A stretch of DNA of 64,000 bases, taken from the NCBI RefSeq assembly GCF_035222375.1, contig NW_026946366.1:2542001-2606000 (forward strand), read 5' to 3'. The notes under the pieces are model-generated. The model saw only the letters and a program-made list of their open reading frames with translations. It did not search any database and was not told the DNA's origin. Below, piece by piece: positions 11,072 to 22,566 of the stretch. Source of the DNA: Podospora pseudocomata. Taxonomy: Eukaryota > Ascomycota > Sordariomycetes > Sordariales > Podosporaceae. Position numbers and translations under genes: made by a program. How positions within the stretch are numbered: position 1 is the first letter of the stretch; the number at the start of each line of letters is the position of its first letter.

Positions 11072-14000
11072 GTCTGTCCTAATGAGTCCTTGTCGGTTTT
11101 TTTCACGTTGATCTTGGGTATAATCACACCAAAACGCATGTTGTTGGTCAACATGTTGAAACTGCAATGATTTTTTAGTGTGATCACGGCTTGGTTGGAT
11201 GGTTGGGGGGGCTACGTTTGTGACTTTTGACCAAAGGGATTACTTGGTACATGTTTTTGGTGCATTGGCTTGGATTTGTTCTATACCCCTCGGTTTATTC
11301 GCAAACGATATGAATGTATGATGATTCTGCTTTCTGTCGTCGGGGCCTTCATCTTCGACAGCTGTGTTGCACAACCTGTGTCGTAGACCGGCAGGCCGTT
11401 GTACAGAAACGATATCTGGGGCACGCGCACAGTTACCCTTCCTGCAATGTTACCAAACTTCGCTGCCGTAGGTGGTCAACAAGGCAGCAAGGTCAGACCT
11501 GCAGAGAACGACACTAATGTATGCAGATAGCATTCGATGTCACTCATCGCTCTGCCGGGACAGACCACTGCTTCAGATCTTGAGGTGGGATGTAGCTCGA
11601 AGCTCGGCACGGCAGCCCTATCAAGCAACTCTGACCCCCCGAGATTTGTCAATCATTCGACTGAGTGGCACCTAAATGCTATCGGAAGCTGCCCCGAAAG
11701 AAGCTGGTCAGAAAATGAAGCCCTTCGGGTCAACGACATCCCACACGGTCTTGGCTTACAGCCTTACTTGTCGAATCCAAGGCACGGTAATCCATGGGTA
11801 CCTAGGAGTCGAGCGGGAGGGAATCACACACCCGACAACAGAGGCCAATAATTTTCAAATCTCATAGCCTTGCCTATTTCATCCCAAACTTTTGGCACAC
11901 CATCTTTCAAGAGTGGTATGCAACTAACCTTTTCCCACACCATTTTTGCTTTACTATCTCGAGACAGGTATGACTCAATAGCGAGATCTCACTCTCCTAT
12001 CATATAGGCCAGTGATATTGCTCTTCACACACCGCAAGTTGGTCGAGCGGTGGGGGAGTAAGGCTGCGGTCCGACGTGGTTCGAATCCTAAAGGATTTTT
12101 GCCCGCAAGTAGGAAAGCGGCGCCCGCTTGCCCCGTGCGAGATGAATTGAGGAGTGGTAGGTGCATGACGATGGCAGTGGTGGTGGTGGTTGTCTCACAG
12201 TCCACGGGACGAATGTGGTGTGGGTGGTGTCGGATTGCTTTGCCCCGCGAGAGCTATCAAAGCTCATCCGAGCTCGAGTTTCACAGCCTGCTGAAGTACC
12301 AGGCCAGTTACTAGGCCCTGTATAACCTCGACATCGGCGCGTACGTTACCGAGCCTCGCAGGTGAAGATCATAGCCAGGCAGACAAGTTTCAAGCCCCCA
12401 AATGCACGGGATGACAGACCAGACTCTCTGCCATAGTCATGTAACCAGAGCCTTAGAGCCTTGGATAATCCTCATCACTTGGACAGGATCCTCAGTTGTG
12501 TGGGATCATCAACCACCTCCAAGTCAACCCCTCGCCCGCTCAGCCGGGCAACACGCCCACAACCCATATCCAGCATCTTTCTTTTTTCAGCCACGATATA
12601 GTTTACCCCTGAATGACGCCCAGATCGCCAATTCAGGACATCCACTCACAAGCCCACCGAAGGTCAGCACAGAAACGGGGATATGAGTTATCATGTACTT
12701 GTATCCCTGTTTTCCCATGCTTTCCGTCCCAAGCTGTCGGATCACTCGGCTGGGGCCGCCTCACTTTCTTTCTTTGACTTTTTGCAGGTGGGCCAAAATA
12801 CGCAGGTGAGATCTCTAAGTCTTGACAGCAGTTTTGGCTCCGGCTCCGGGTTGGCTATGGAAAGTAGACCTGCGGTGTGGTCAGACAAACAATACACCTA
12901 GTATACTCCTCTTCGATCGGTATCACGTACTTCTCTACTGAGGTTAGATTCTGGTGTCATATCACTTCATGTTCACGTTATACCATCTCATTGAGTGAAT
13001 TTTCAAGAATTGGCAGACTGTCTATTTTACAATTACCCCTTTTGGTCGGGTACACTCCGTATTTGAGCATTACTTTCCAAACGGGCAACATTAGAAGTGC
13101 AGGTCGGGGGCTCAACAACATGCCAAAAATGCAAGATGAGGCTCATAAACGAACTAAAAGGGAAAGGGGCAGTTCGAGGCTCTAATGTGAGTAGGAGAAA
13201 ACTTTATTTTGATGTCTTTAGGGTGTGGTTTCTGTAAGGGAGAAGTGCATATTTTCCGGATAGGCGGGCTGTTCTACAGTCAACTGCCGCGGTGAAAAAG
13301 ATTTATTCGAGAAAATGTACCGTTCAAGGTAGACTTTGATATATTCATCAAAAATGTACTCAGTTCAAACAGAATAGGTATGTAAATATTGGGAATTGAC
13401 GTTGATGCCAAATGTTACAGTAGGCTATTTCCACTCCGATGTTCTTTCCAACCACCAACCGGAACCTGGGTTATATGACACGACAAATGATATATACTCG
13501 CAGAGACTAGCTCGAGACATTTCAACTACGCCTTTCAAGTTTAGAGACCCCACAAGGTGGAGACTGTGAAGTACTGGATCTTGCTGGGTGAACGTCCTCT
13601 TTGGCCGGCGGTAGCTGCGTCGTCATCTTGGTGATGTGCCAAGGACAATATAGGAGATTTGACGTTTCAAGAACGGTATCACGAGAATCAAAAGTATCTA
13701 TGCACACTCTAACTACACATGAACATACTCATCGCGGGATTGACTACCTACGCGGCTTGCGTTATGGGATGATAAAAAAAAGACCTAGTGTAAAGTTGAG
13801 ATCAAGACACATGAGATGAATTCCCTAGAGAACTACCATGCATGCAGACACACATATGTACACCAACAGGTCAAGGACTAAACCATCAATCTATGCTGTA
13901 AAATCACATCAGGTATCTCTCTATCTCCTTCATGCTCTGCGATGTCATCAGATCAGACCCCCGACTGTACATCTCGCATACCCCTCATCCACAGCCTCTT

Positions 14001-14333
14001 CCCGCGGCCAACACAAAACAGATGCATATCTGCACCTCGCAGTTACTGACGCTTGTAGCCTATCCCCAAACACATCGCCAGAACTGGATAGAGTGACCGT
14101 GTCGATATGTGAGACATTGGGTATTACCAGCGAGTGTGGACTGACGCTTGATGTCGCTTTCCCCCCACTCCGTCGTTTATTTTACGCAAACATGCTGTCA
14201 AAAAACCAAAATACCCTATAAACGCCATGCGCCGCCCCAGACACACGAAAGCCAACCATCCAGGTGAACACCGAGCAATGTCAGAACGCCCTGAACAGAG
14301 CAGTAAATGATCCCACGATCCAACTTTTTACGC
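11072..14333. other. Convergent intergenic region, gene-poor
   Basis: About 3.3 kb between the 3' ends of the coiled-coil gene (+) and nop1 (-). No ORF has a recognisable domain. Around 13180-13560 the sequence becomes visibly AT-richer than neighbouring genes, and might be an old decayed repeat, but I cannot identify a source element. A tRNA-like stretch lies at 12033-12113. Confidence 0.45.
12033..12113 (+). other. tRNA-like A-box/B-box pair (relic or SINE-like)
   Basis: TGGTCGAGCGG at 12040-12050 matches a pol III A box of class II tRNAs, and GGTTCGAATCC at 12078-12088 matches a B box. Their spacing is close to that of an intronless tRNA. However, the implied acceptor strands (12033-12039 and about 12092-12098) do not pair, and only the two G-C pairs nearest the loop of the T stem form. 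A functional tRNA is therefore unlikely. An imperfect direct repeat (CCGCAAGTTGG / CCGCAAGTAGG) brackets the region at 12032 and 12103. It may be a tRNA pseudogene, a tRNA-derived short interspersed element, or chance. Confidence 0.3.
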
Positions 14334-15788
14334 TTATTCCTGGTACTCCTTTTGGAGGTAGACGCACGATACCATGGCGTGATCACGCTCATAGGGTTCT
14401 GAGTATGATAGTTAGCATCTAGATCATTGTATTTCAAGACAAATCATCTGTCGTGGGACTTACCAAGAGTAAGTTGCTCCTTGGGAACAAACTTGTCCTC
14501 ACGGAGCTTCTGGACTTCGCTGGCAAACACTTGCTCAGGGGGCGCTGTGCTGTCAATGCAGGACGCCTTGATGGAGATGAGAAGACCACCACCCTGCTTC
14601 AGGAACAACTTGGCGTTGATACCGACAATTCTGGCCTGATCGGGCTGGGCAACATCGGCGAAGATGACATCGACCATCGGCAAAAGCATGCGGTAGGCCA
14701 TGGGCTTCCGGGCGTCCTCAACGATGGGAATGACGTTTGTGCGGCGGGTCTAGTGTAGAGTCAGTATTTCGCGGTTTTGCAATCGAATGACGGGCTTCAA
14801 CGTACAGCCATGTTGATAAGATCTCTGCCAGAGCGGTGAGAGAACTCAACTGCGTAGACGGAACCGGTAGGGCCGACGATATCGGCAACGTGGGAAACGG
14901 AGGTACCGGACGCAGCACCGAGGTAGAGGACCTTGGAACCGGGCTTCATGTAGATGGTCTCGAGACCACCGAGGATACCGGCAGCCAACTTGGAACGGAA
15001 AGGATTCCAGATCTGAAGTCCATGTTGTTAGCGCATGTTCATGGAAAACGCTGATAGCCAAGACTAGCACTCTACGACTGAAAAACTTACGCGGTACTCG
15101 GTCTTGGTGGCATTGCCCTCGTCGTTCTTGCCAGTCTCAACAGAGATTCTCTTCTCGCCGTAGACAGACTCGCCAGGTACAAGGTTGGCAGTGGCGAGCA
15201 AATCCTCCTTTCCACCGCGGGCAACGAAGACGCCCTTGTGACGATGGGGCTCGACGATGACCTTCTTGCCGCCAGCAGCACCACCGGCACCACCACCGCG
15301 ACCACCACCGCGGCCACTGTTGAATTGGTTAGCATCTGCCATAGTGGCTCGTAGATCGACATTCAAACGTACCCACGACCACCACGGGCAGGACCGCCAC
15401 GGCCACCGCCGCGAGGACCACCGCGGGCACCACCACGGGCACCACCACGACCGCCGAAACCGGCTATGTATTCAGTCAGCAAATGTCATTGGAAATGTTG
15501 AGGCGAGAGAAGACAGCAAAGTAGCAGGCCGGAGGAGAGGCGCAGGAGATCGCAAACTTTGGAGGGAAGCGAAGATCGAAAACTTCATTCGCAATCCTCG
15601 GCGCGCAGAATCTGAGCGCTCGCATCGTTCAAAAGCAAAGCCATCGCAATCCAATGCCGTCAATTGATACCAGAAAAGAGAATCTAGGACTTACCACCAC
15701 CGCGGCCACCACCGCGTCCACCACGGTCACCACCACGGAAGTTGCCTCCCCCGCGACCACCGCCTCTTCCACCGCGCTCAAAGCCCAT
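14334..15788 (-). CDS. nop1: Fibrillarin, box C/D snoRNP 2'-O-methyltransferase
   Basis: Exons on the minus strand are 15788-15695, 15463-15373, 15316-15091, 15012-14806, 14749-14464 and 14398-14334, giving 322 residues, the usual fibrillarin length. Residues 1-80 form the glycine/arginine-rich GAR domain ([15 protein letters not shown]...), spread over three exons. The methyltransferase fold follows: [16 protein letters not shown], the S-adenosylmethionine loop [51 protein letters not shown] and the C-terminal [13 protein letters not shown]. The protein acts in the nucleolus, methylating rRNA ribose under guide snoRNAs, with Nop56, Nop58 and Snu13. The first intron is long (231 bp). It is divergent from rpl17, which fits shared control of ribosome production. 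Confidence 0.96.
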
Positions 15789-16308
15789 TATGACGGTTGG
15801 TTATGTCTGTAATCGGATATAAGATCGTCGTGGGTATGTCTGTCGACGCCGAATCAGATGTGTTGCGCAAAGAGTTGTTGAGGACACAATGGGTTGATTT
15901 GCGCGGCTCTGTCGAGATGCTCAAAGAGCTTGTTGGAGCTGGATGCAAAATTTCCTAACACCCCAGAAAAAATGAGTGGAGCACCGATCAACTTTTTGTC
16001 GCCTCGGTGGTGGATTCTTCCGACATTCTGAGTGGCTGGGCATCTTGCTGTGAATCTGGTAGAGGTCCGTGCGGTATTGTTATCATCTTATCGGCTTGGT
16101 GGGGCTGCAAGTGGGAAAGTTTTCTGCACTTGCCAGCCGCCAAGATTTCCTTCTGCCTCAGGCCAACACCGCTCCCGCACAAGCCAATCGAACACCACCC
16201 ACCGAGCCCTAATCGCGAAATTGAATTTGGCTCCAAAATTTGGTAACCGTCATTCCTTGAACATCACCAAATTCGGCCGATCTCGCCTCTAATCGACAAG
16301 CAGTCAAG
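15789..16308. promoter_or_regulatory. Shared nop1/rpl17 divergent promoter
   Basis: 520 bp separate the start codons of fibrillarin (-) and uL22 (+), so both promoters must lie here unless leaders overlap. A CCAAT pentamer sits at 16184-16188, about 120 bp before the rpl17 ATG, and an AGCCCTAATCGCG stretch follows near 16204. The function of these motifs is inference from position. Confidence 0.6.
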
Positions 16309-17312
16309 ATGGTGAGTAGCCCTTACGAAATCAATTCCCGAAGTCATTTTCGAGCGCCGTTCGAAGCCCCCGTCGAAATTTAGCTGCTGGACCTTTGCGG
16401 AATTCCGTCCGGGATGGAGGATGGAGCTATTGCGGAAACCGACGAGGGGGAGGGAAATGTTGAAGCTATCGCCAGGAACCATGCTGACCATGGATTTATC
16501 ACGACATTAGGTTCGGTACGCTGCGACTGAGATTTCCCCGGTGAAGTCCGCCCGCTCCCGCGGCTCTTACCTCCGTGTTTCTTTCAAGAACACCCGCGAG
16601 ACTGCCCAGGCCATCAACGGCTGGAAGCTCCAGCGCGCCCAGACCTTCCTCCAGAATGTCATTGACAAGAAGGAGGCCGTCCCTATGAGACGCTACTGCG
16701 GCTCCATCGGCCGTACTGCTCAAGGTACGAATAATCATCGATTTCCCGACGTAAACACATCGGAAGCTTTGGACATGGAGATTTGGGATTGGGATGGGAT
16801 TGGATACCCGGAACGATTACAAGCTCCACGACTACAAGACTGGTGAAGGATGGATATGGCTATGAGAATGTTGGGCTGACTGTGATGGAAATGTAGGCAA
16901 GCAGTTCGGTGTCACCCGTGCCCGCTGGCCCGCCAAGTCCGCCGAGTTCCTCCTCGGTCTCCTCAAGAACGCTGAGTCCAACGCCGACTCCAAGGGTCTT
17001 GACACTGGCAACCTCGTTGTCAAGCACATCCAGGTCAACCAGGCCCCCAAGCAGCGCCGCCGCACATACCGCGCCCACGGCCGCGTACGTATCTTCGAAT
17101 CCGAGAACATTTCCAGCGGGGAGTGAGAGGGGAGGGACACACAGGCTAACATATGGCAGATCAACCCCTACATGTCCAACCCCTGCCACATCGAGCTTAT
17201 CCTCACCGAGGCTGAGGAGACCGTCGCCAAGTCCGAGGCCGTTGTCCGTGAGGAGCATCTTAACAGCAGACAGCGTGGCGTTCGCGTCCGCCAGGCCCTC
17301 ACTGCCGCCTAA
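16309..17312 (+). CDS. rpl17: 60S ribosomal protein uL22 (L17)
   Basis: Exons are 16309-16311, 16511-16724, 16897-17084 and 17160-17312, giving 185 residues, the normal length for eukaryotic uL22. The first exon is only the ATG, split from [20 protein letters not shown] by a 199-bp intron beginning GTGAGT. Diagnostic segments are [57 protein letters not shown] and [17 protein letters not shown]. uL22 lines the nascent-peptide exit tunnel of the large subunit. Introns two (172 bp) and three (75 bp) interrupt conserved sequence with phase preserved. Splicing of the first intron is required to make any product, which offers a control point, as in many fungal ribosomal protein genes. Confidence 0.96.
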
Positions 17313-17907
17313 ACGGTTGGCCGTGTGGTGATGTTCGGGACGTCGGGGTATCTTTTGACTAGGGCTTGATTTTTCCGGAAACGGTGTACTGCGAGCATGG
17401 CATTCTTTCGGGTCAGGGCTACGACTCCAGAGGAAAAAGGAGTCGGTCACGAATACTCAATAAAAACAATTGAGAAACCATGAACGCGGGAAACGGGGTT
17501 ATAAAAGGCGCAAACCGAATTTTATTTGCTTGACTCGACTCTCGGCCGAGGCTGCCTTGCCCGTTTGATAGCTGAAGATACCCAGCGTCTCAGTCATCTT
17601 GCGTCTCAGTCATCTTGCGTCTCTCATCCGTGTGAAGCGACTATGCATGCCGTGGTGCTGTGGAGGGCAGTTTGGGGCTGTAGTGATACCATAGGGTGAT
17701 TCCTAACCATTGAGCTTGTCGAACATATCTGAGTCTTGTCGCGTATTGATGATTATGGTCTTGTGACACCGGTGCTTGCTACGATGATATCATAAATGAT
17801 TCTCCAACATAACACACTCAATGCCGTCCACATTCGCATGCTTATGCCTACATGGACACATGCAGCTCATACCGCTCACTAGAACAGATTCCGCTCCCAG
17901 GTACGCT
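17313..17907. other. Tail-to-tail spacer between rpl17 and uch2
   Basis: Both flanking genes end here, so it holds two 3' untranslated regions. A 16-bp tandem repeat is listed separately. I see no other feature. Confidence 0.5.
17585..17623. repeat. 16-bp tandem repeat, 2.4 copies
   Basis: The unit GCGTCTCAGTCATCTT occurs twice exactly (17585-17600 and 17601-17616) and begins a third time. It lies in the spacer after rpl17. Confidence 0.85.
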
Positions 17908-18961
17908 CTATCCCTCTATCTCAACATCCTCCCCACCCCCACCTCTCCCCTTCCGTCTCTCTTCTATCCTCTTGACCATCTTCTGCTTCCCTTGCCCAAC
18001 CCAACTCTTGTACCCCTCCTCCCCTCCCTCCTTGAGCCTATACTCCACCACCCCCTTCAGCACCTCCCCGGCAAACCCAACAAAGTTGTGTTTTCTCAAC
18101 GCGTTCTCAAACTGCCAATCCCTCCTCTTTTGCTCCTCCCGCTCCAACAACTCCACATCGCCCAACTCCCTCGCCCTGATCCTCAAGTCTCTCGTCATGG
18201 CCAAGAGGTTAAACCTAATCTCTGCGTCGCCATATCTCGCAATCCGGCGCTGAATCACCTCCATGACCTTTTCAGGGAAGCTCTCCTGCGTGCAAGGCCC
18301 ATGGGAGATGGGAGCAGGCTGGAGGCCGTCCAGTTCGTAAAGGGTCCCGTTAAAGGGCGTGTAAGCGATAAAATGAAACGCATCTTCCGTCTCATCGTTT
18401 GGGTTGCGGGTTGTCTCATCCACAAAGGGAGACGATTTGGCAAACGAGTTGTGCGTGTCTCTTATGACATCAGAATTGGAAAGCGCCTCGCCGCGGAACT
18501 CGGGGGGGAGGTCGATGGTGAAGTCGCGGAAGTCTTTGAGGACGGGGCCGATGTCGATTTTTGTTTCTTCGTCGTCGGAGCCGGAGGTTTTGTTGAGGAG
18601 GACGGAGAGGAGGGCTTGGGTCCCGCAGGCGTTGGGGATTGTCTGGGCGGCGAAGAAGAGCTTGTTTTCGGCGATGGAGTGGTCGAATGCTCCGTCGAGG
18701 GGCTTGTCGCCGGTGGCGCGGTAGGGGGCGTCGGTTGGGTATTTGAAGAGGAAGATGACGCCGTAGACGGGGTGGAGCTCGGCCAGGGAGGAGGGGTCGA
18801 GGGTGAGGAGTTCTTCGAATTGGACGTTGCGGACGCCGAGGTTGGTTAGGAGGTAGGTGAAGACGCCGGCGTCGGATTCGACTGGGGAGGGTTAGTATGG
18901 GGTGTTTGGTCGGGGATGGGGAGGGGGAGGGAGACATACTGGTATTCCAGCTTCCACTCAT
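17908..18961 (-). CDS. uch2: Ubiquitin C-terminal hydrolase, UCH37/UCHL5 type
   Basis: Two exons, 18961-18940 and 18881-17908, encode 331 residues, close to human UCHL5 (329). The first exon encodes MSGSWNT, and the GT-AG intron is 58 bp. The peptidase C12 catalytic set is present: Gln87 and Cys93 in FFAAQTIPNACGTQA, His177 in AFHFIAY and Asp192 in LYELDG. A variable crossover loop (GSDDEETKID onward) follows the Cys segment. The C-terminal helices (FENALRKHNFVGFAGEVLKG and the basic KQKMVKRIEERRKGRGGGG tail) correspond to the region that binds the proteasome subunit Rpn13 in relatives. It should trim ubiquitin chains at the proteasome or in the nucleus. The antisense strand is also open for 342 codons, but this is a mirror effect of the coding bias. 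Confidence 0.94.
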
Positions 18962-19698
18962 TTTGCTGGTTGGGGTTGACAGGTTACTCGGTCGAGGAGA
19001 TGTCTGTCTCGAGGGTGGGATATTATTTCGTTGGGCGGGTGACCCAAAAATTAGTATCTGATCGAACTGGGAAAGCCGTTGAGCCCGACGGGTCGGTTGC
19101 GTGGCTCAGGGAGCTGTATGTAAACCGAGTTACAGGCCTCAAGAATGTTTTTCGGCACTTGGGATTTTCTTGCAATGATGCGGTTCATCAACAGCTGGAA
19201 CGTTGCAGGTCCGATAAGATAAAGATGATGGATGATGCAAGCTTGGGAGCCTGAGCTGTCCAGCTTTCTTGGCGACGACAGCTGCGTGCCGGCTGATAGG
19301 TTTGTGCATCTTTTCCCAAATAATGTCACCAGAGCAACGATGCAGCCCCTGAAAGCCCCTAAAGATGATGAACTATCTCGGTGCCTTTTATCCAACAGAC
19401 CTTTTTCCAAAATATAGATACAAAAAAGAAATAAAATGACGAGAAAAGAAAAAAAAATGACACAGAAATTATATAAACAGCGGAAATCTAAGTCCGACTC
19501 GCTGCCTGTACCTTCGACCCAGTATCCTCAAACGTGAAAGACAAAATGCAAGCAAAACAGCAGCCAATCCAACCAGATTCCCCAACCAGAATCGAATCTA
19601 ATTCCTCTACCATCTACCACAGCTTTGATCCCCCATCCACCACCTTTATAAAATTCTCACGGCCTTGGGTAATTAACCAACTCCTCCTCCAGCCCCCT
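18962..19698. other. uch2 upstream region and azgA-like 3' flank
   Basis: 737 bp between two minus-strand genes. The right part after about 19420 is A-rich and probably belongs to the 3' region of the permease gene; the left part near 18962 should hold the uch2 promoter. No gene seen. Confidence 0.5.
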
Positions 19699-22566
19699 CT
19701 ACACCCCCGTCGCAGCAGCAGCAGTACTCTTATCCTCCACCGCCGCCGTCGAGTTATTCGGACTCACCCGATGCCTCGAGCTCCCACCGCTCCCATCATT
19801 CGACCCCAGCTGAAAAGTCGAGTTCCTACCTCGGCGCTTGGTCCTCAGCCAAAAGATGGCCTCGCCGATTTTGCGAAAAAGCCAGGGGCGCTCGCCGGGG
19901 GGTCGCCAGGTCCAGTATTCTTTCATGTCGTAGTTTTCGGGCATGATGGTGCCCCGGGATAGTTTGATGATAGCCCAGATGCAGAGGTTTATGCCCGCGT
20001 AGGAGAAGATGCCGCTTGGGGGGGGGGGGCGGGGGGTTAGCTGGGGGTGGAAGGAAAGCGAGGAGGGGGGAAGGGGCTTACGCGAGAAGGCCGTAGGCTA
20101 CACTGTAGGTAAAGGGGATAAAGGCCAGGGTGATGAATGAAGGGACTGCGTCACCGATGTAGGCCCAGTTGATTTTGGTCACTTGTCGGATCATTAGGCA
20201 GCCGACCTGTCAGTCGTGTTAGCTTGGTGAGCCTAGAAGAGAGGAAGTTCGCTTACCAGCATCAGAGTACATCCAGTAGCCCAAGGCGGAATTGACGCAA
20301 ATATAGGGGCAAAGAAAATGCACAGGAAGAAACAAAATCCAGCAGTGACAGCCGTCAGCCCAGTCCGACCACCCTCAGCAATACCAGCACCGCTCTCAAT
20401 GAAAGCCGTAACTGGTGAGCATCCGAGGAGCGCCCCGAGCGAGATACAAATCGAGTCTATGCAGAATGCAGTGGTTGAGCGTGGAAAGTCCTTATCTTTA
20501 CCTGTTGTCCGTCTGCAAAACCGAGCCATGGAATAGAGTGTTGCTGTGCAGTCGATGATATCCACATAGAGGAGGGTGATCAAAGCGACAAGCACTTTGG
20601 TGTCGAATTTTTCACCCAAGTCCCATTGGATCTGGCCGAGGGTGTGTTTGATGGGGTGGAAAGCGACAATTTGGCGGAAGTATGCGAAGCGACGGTTGCC
20701 ATCGTCCGTATCGGGGAAGTACGTGACGGCTGTGTTGCGTCTGGAGAAGGTTAGCATCCCAGTAGATAATGACAAAGAATTCCTAGGGATCTCTTACGGC
20801 CAAGACAGGATTGAAACTAAAGCAATGCCAATGACGATTGAAGCTCGAACCTTGAAAGCCATCAGGAACACCACGAACAGACCACCGAGACAAATACCAA
20901 TCCACATCTGTGAAGTACTAAGTTAGCGTCCAAGTAACTCGGGATTTGGTTTGGGGATTTACCTTTGGGTTGGTCATGACCTCTCCAGTACACTCGCCAT
21001 ATTGATCCAAGGAACTAGCTGGACAACCGCCAATAGCCAAGGGTGTACTGATAGCTCCCGTGATGATGCCAATTCCAGAGGAATATGACATACCGATGAG
21101 CGTGAGAAACAGACCGATGCCAACACCACTGGCCGTTTTGATGGTACCGGGAATAATCTTGACCAGCCAGTGTCGCATACCAGTGAGGGCTAGAAACATG
21201 AAAATCCATCCTTCAATGAAGACAGCGGTGAGAGCAGTCTTATAGGGAATCGAGCCGGTCCCCTTTGCGCCAACGACTTGGTAAGTGAAGTAGGCATTCA
21301 AGCCCATGCCAGGACTGTGGAAGTGTCAGGACAATACGCTTCATCATCGAATAAGGAGCAACTTACCCAAGACAGACAGGGAGGTTGGTGAAAAGACCAA
21401 ACAGAATGCTGGAGAAAGCGGCCACCGCAGCTGTGGCAGTGATAAGATCCAGCTTGACCTCTGATTTCTTGTCAGTATGTGTGACACATGAAGTATATGC
21501 TTTCATGAATTTTCAACTGACCTTCGTAGCAAGTTGTCCACTCCTTGTTGTTTACACAGTTGCCCGCGTTGTCGAGCGGTTTTTTGCATTCGCAATCGAA
21601 CCCCGTGTCTGCGAGAATGGAGGCCTGTGAGGGTGTCAGAATACCAAGTGTAAGGAATATGCCGCAATGACACCTTACGTTGACGGCAATGATGTAGGAC
21701 ATGGTGGCAAATGTAGTGAGGCCAGCCCGCAACTCTGTAGAGAAGTTGGCATCGGGAATACTCTTAGGCTGTGGTAGAAGCATGTCAGCCGCCAGTGTTC
21801 TGTTTCTCTTACTTGGAGCCATACTCACTCCGCTCCCCTTGAGGTTGAACACCCGGCCAACGACCGAGTTGTTCATTCGCTCATCAACCCTCCCAACGCG
21901 GTCCTTGAAGGAGTCAAGTGCCCGTGCCTTCCAACTTCTGTGCCTTGTGGGCAGACTCCCATCAGCATGGTCATCAGCCTCAGGCGCCGAACAGCTCCCG
22001 ACAGGTCCCATCTCAATCCCGGCGCTGCGAATGTCAGTATGAAAATTCATTGAGTCATGAGTGACAAACGGAAGCAGAAACGGGCAAAGCAATCCGAGGG
22101 GAAGCGCGAGAAGGAAATGACTGAATCAATCAACCCCGCCGCCCAGGGGTCGTTGTGTGTGTACTCCGCAGCCCAGACAGCCCCTTGTTAAGAGCGCGCG
22201 TGTGGGCAAAGAGAGCCTTGTTTCTCGGAAACAATCGAGCTCGGGGCATACAAGGATAGTGGAGGGGTACTCAGAGATCCCCAGAAGAATGAGGCACGAC
22301 GGTGAAGCAATGCCCGGTTCCACGGCATTCCAACTTAAATGGCCGTCCAGAGCACCAGACGCCCTGTCTGACCGGCTCTGTCCGGGGTGAACCAGAAGAC
22401 CTGGGACAAGTGCCGCAGCTGACCGACCCGGAGGCACGGCAGGGTGACAGCGGCAGCAGAGGGAATTCGACTGTTCAAGGAGATTGACAAGGCGGAGACA
22501 AACTCACGGCTTTTTCTTCGGACCCAGCTCAGGGCTCTCCCACGAGAAGTGGTCAAAGTGGTCCAT
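19699..22566 (-). CDS. azgA: AzgA-type purine (adenine/guanine/hypoxanthine) permease
   Basis: Ten exons on the minus strand: 22566-22508, 22024-21829, 21768-21679, 21624-21522, 21460-21367, 21314-20963, 20907-20798, 20740-20257, 20206-20082 and 20014-19699. The frame stays open for 642 residues. The N terminus MDHFDHFSWESPELGPKKK lies before a 483-bp first intron; all other introns are 43-66 bp. Family marks are FSTELRAGLTTFATMSYIIA, PVCLGPGMGLNAYFTYQVVG, the helix run ending GVGIGLFLTLIGMSYSSGIG, and GALLGCSPVTAFIESGAGIA followed by EGGRTGLTAV. These fit AzgA of Aspergillus (NCS2/AzgA superfamily, proton-coupled purine uptake at the plasma membrane), with about 12-14 membrane segments. The hydrophilic C-terminal tail is Ser/Ala-rich. 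The last intron has a G/C homopolymer next to its acceptor. Confidence 0.93.

Noticed and set aside
17821-18849. 342-codon plus-strand ORF opposite uch2
   Set aside because: It is antisense to a gene with complete catalytic motifs. Its composition (runs of Pro/Leu then Glu/Gly/Val) is a mirror of the coding bias.
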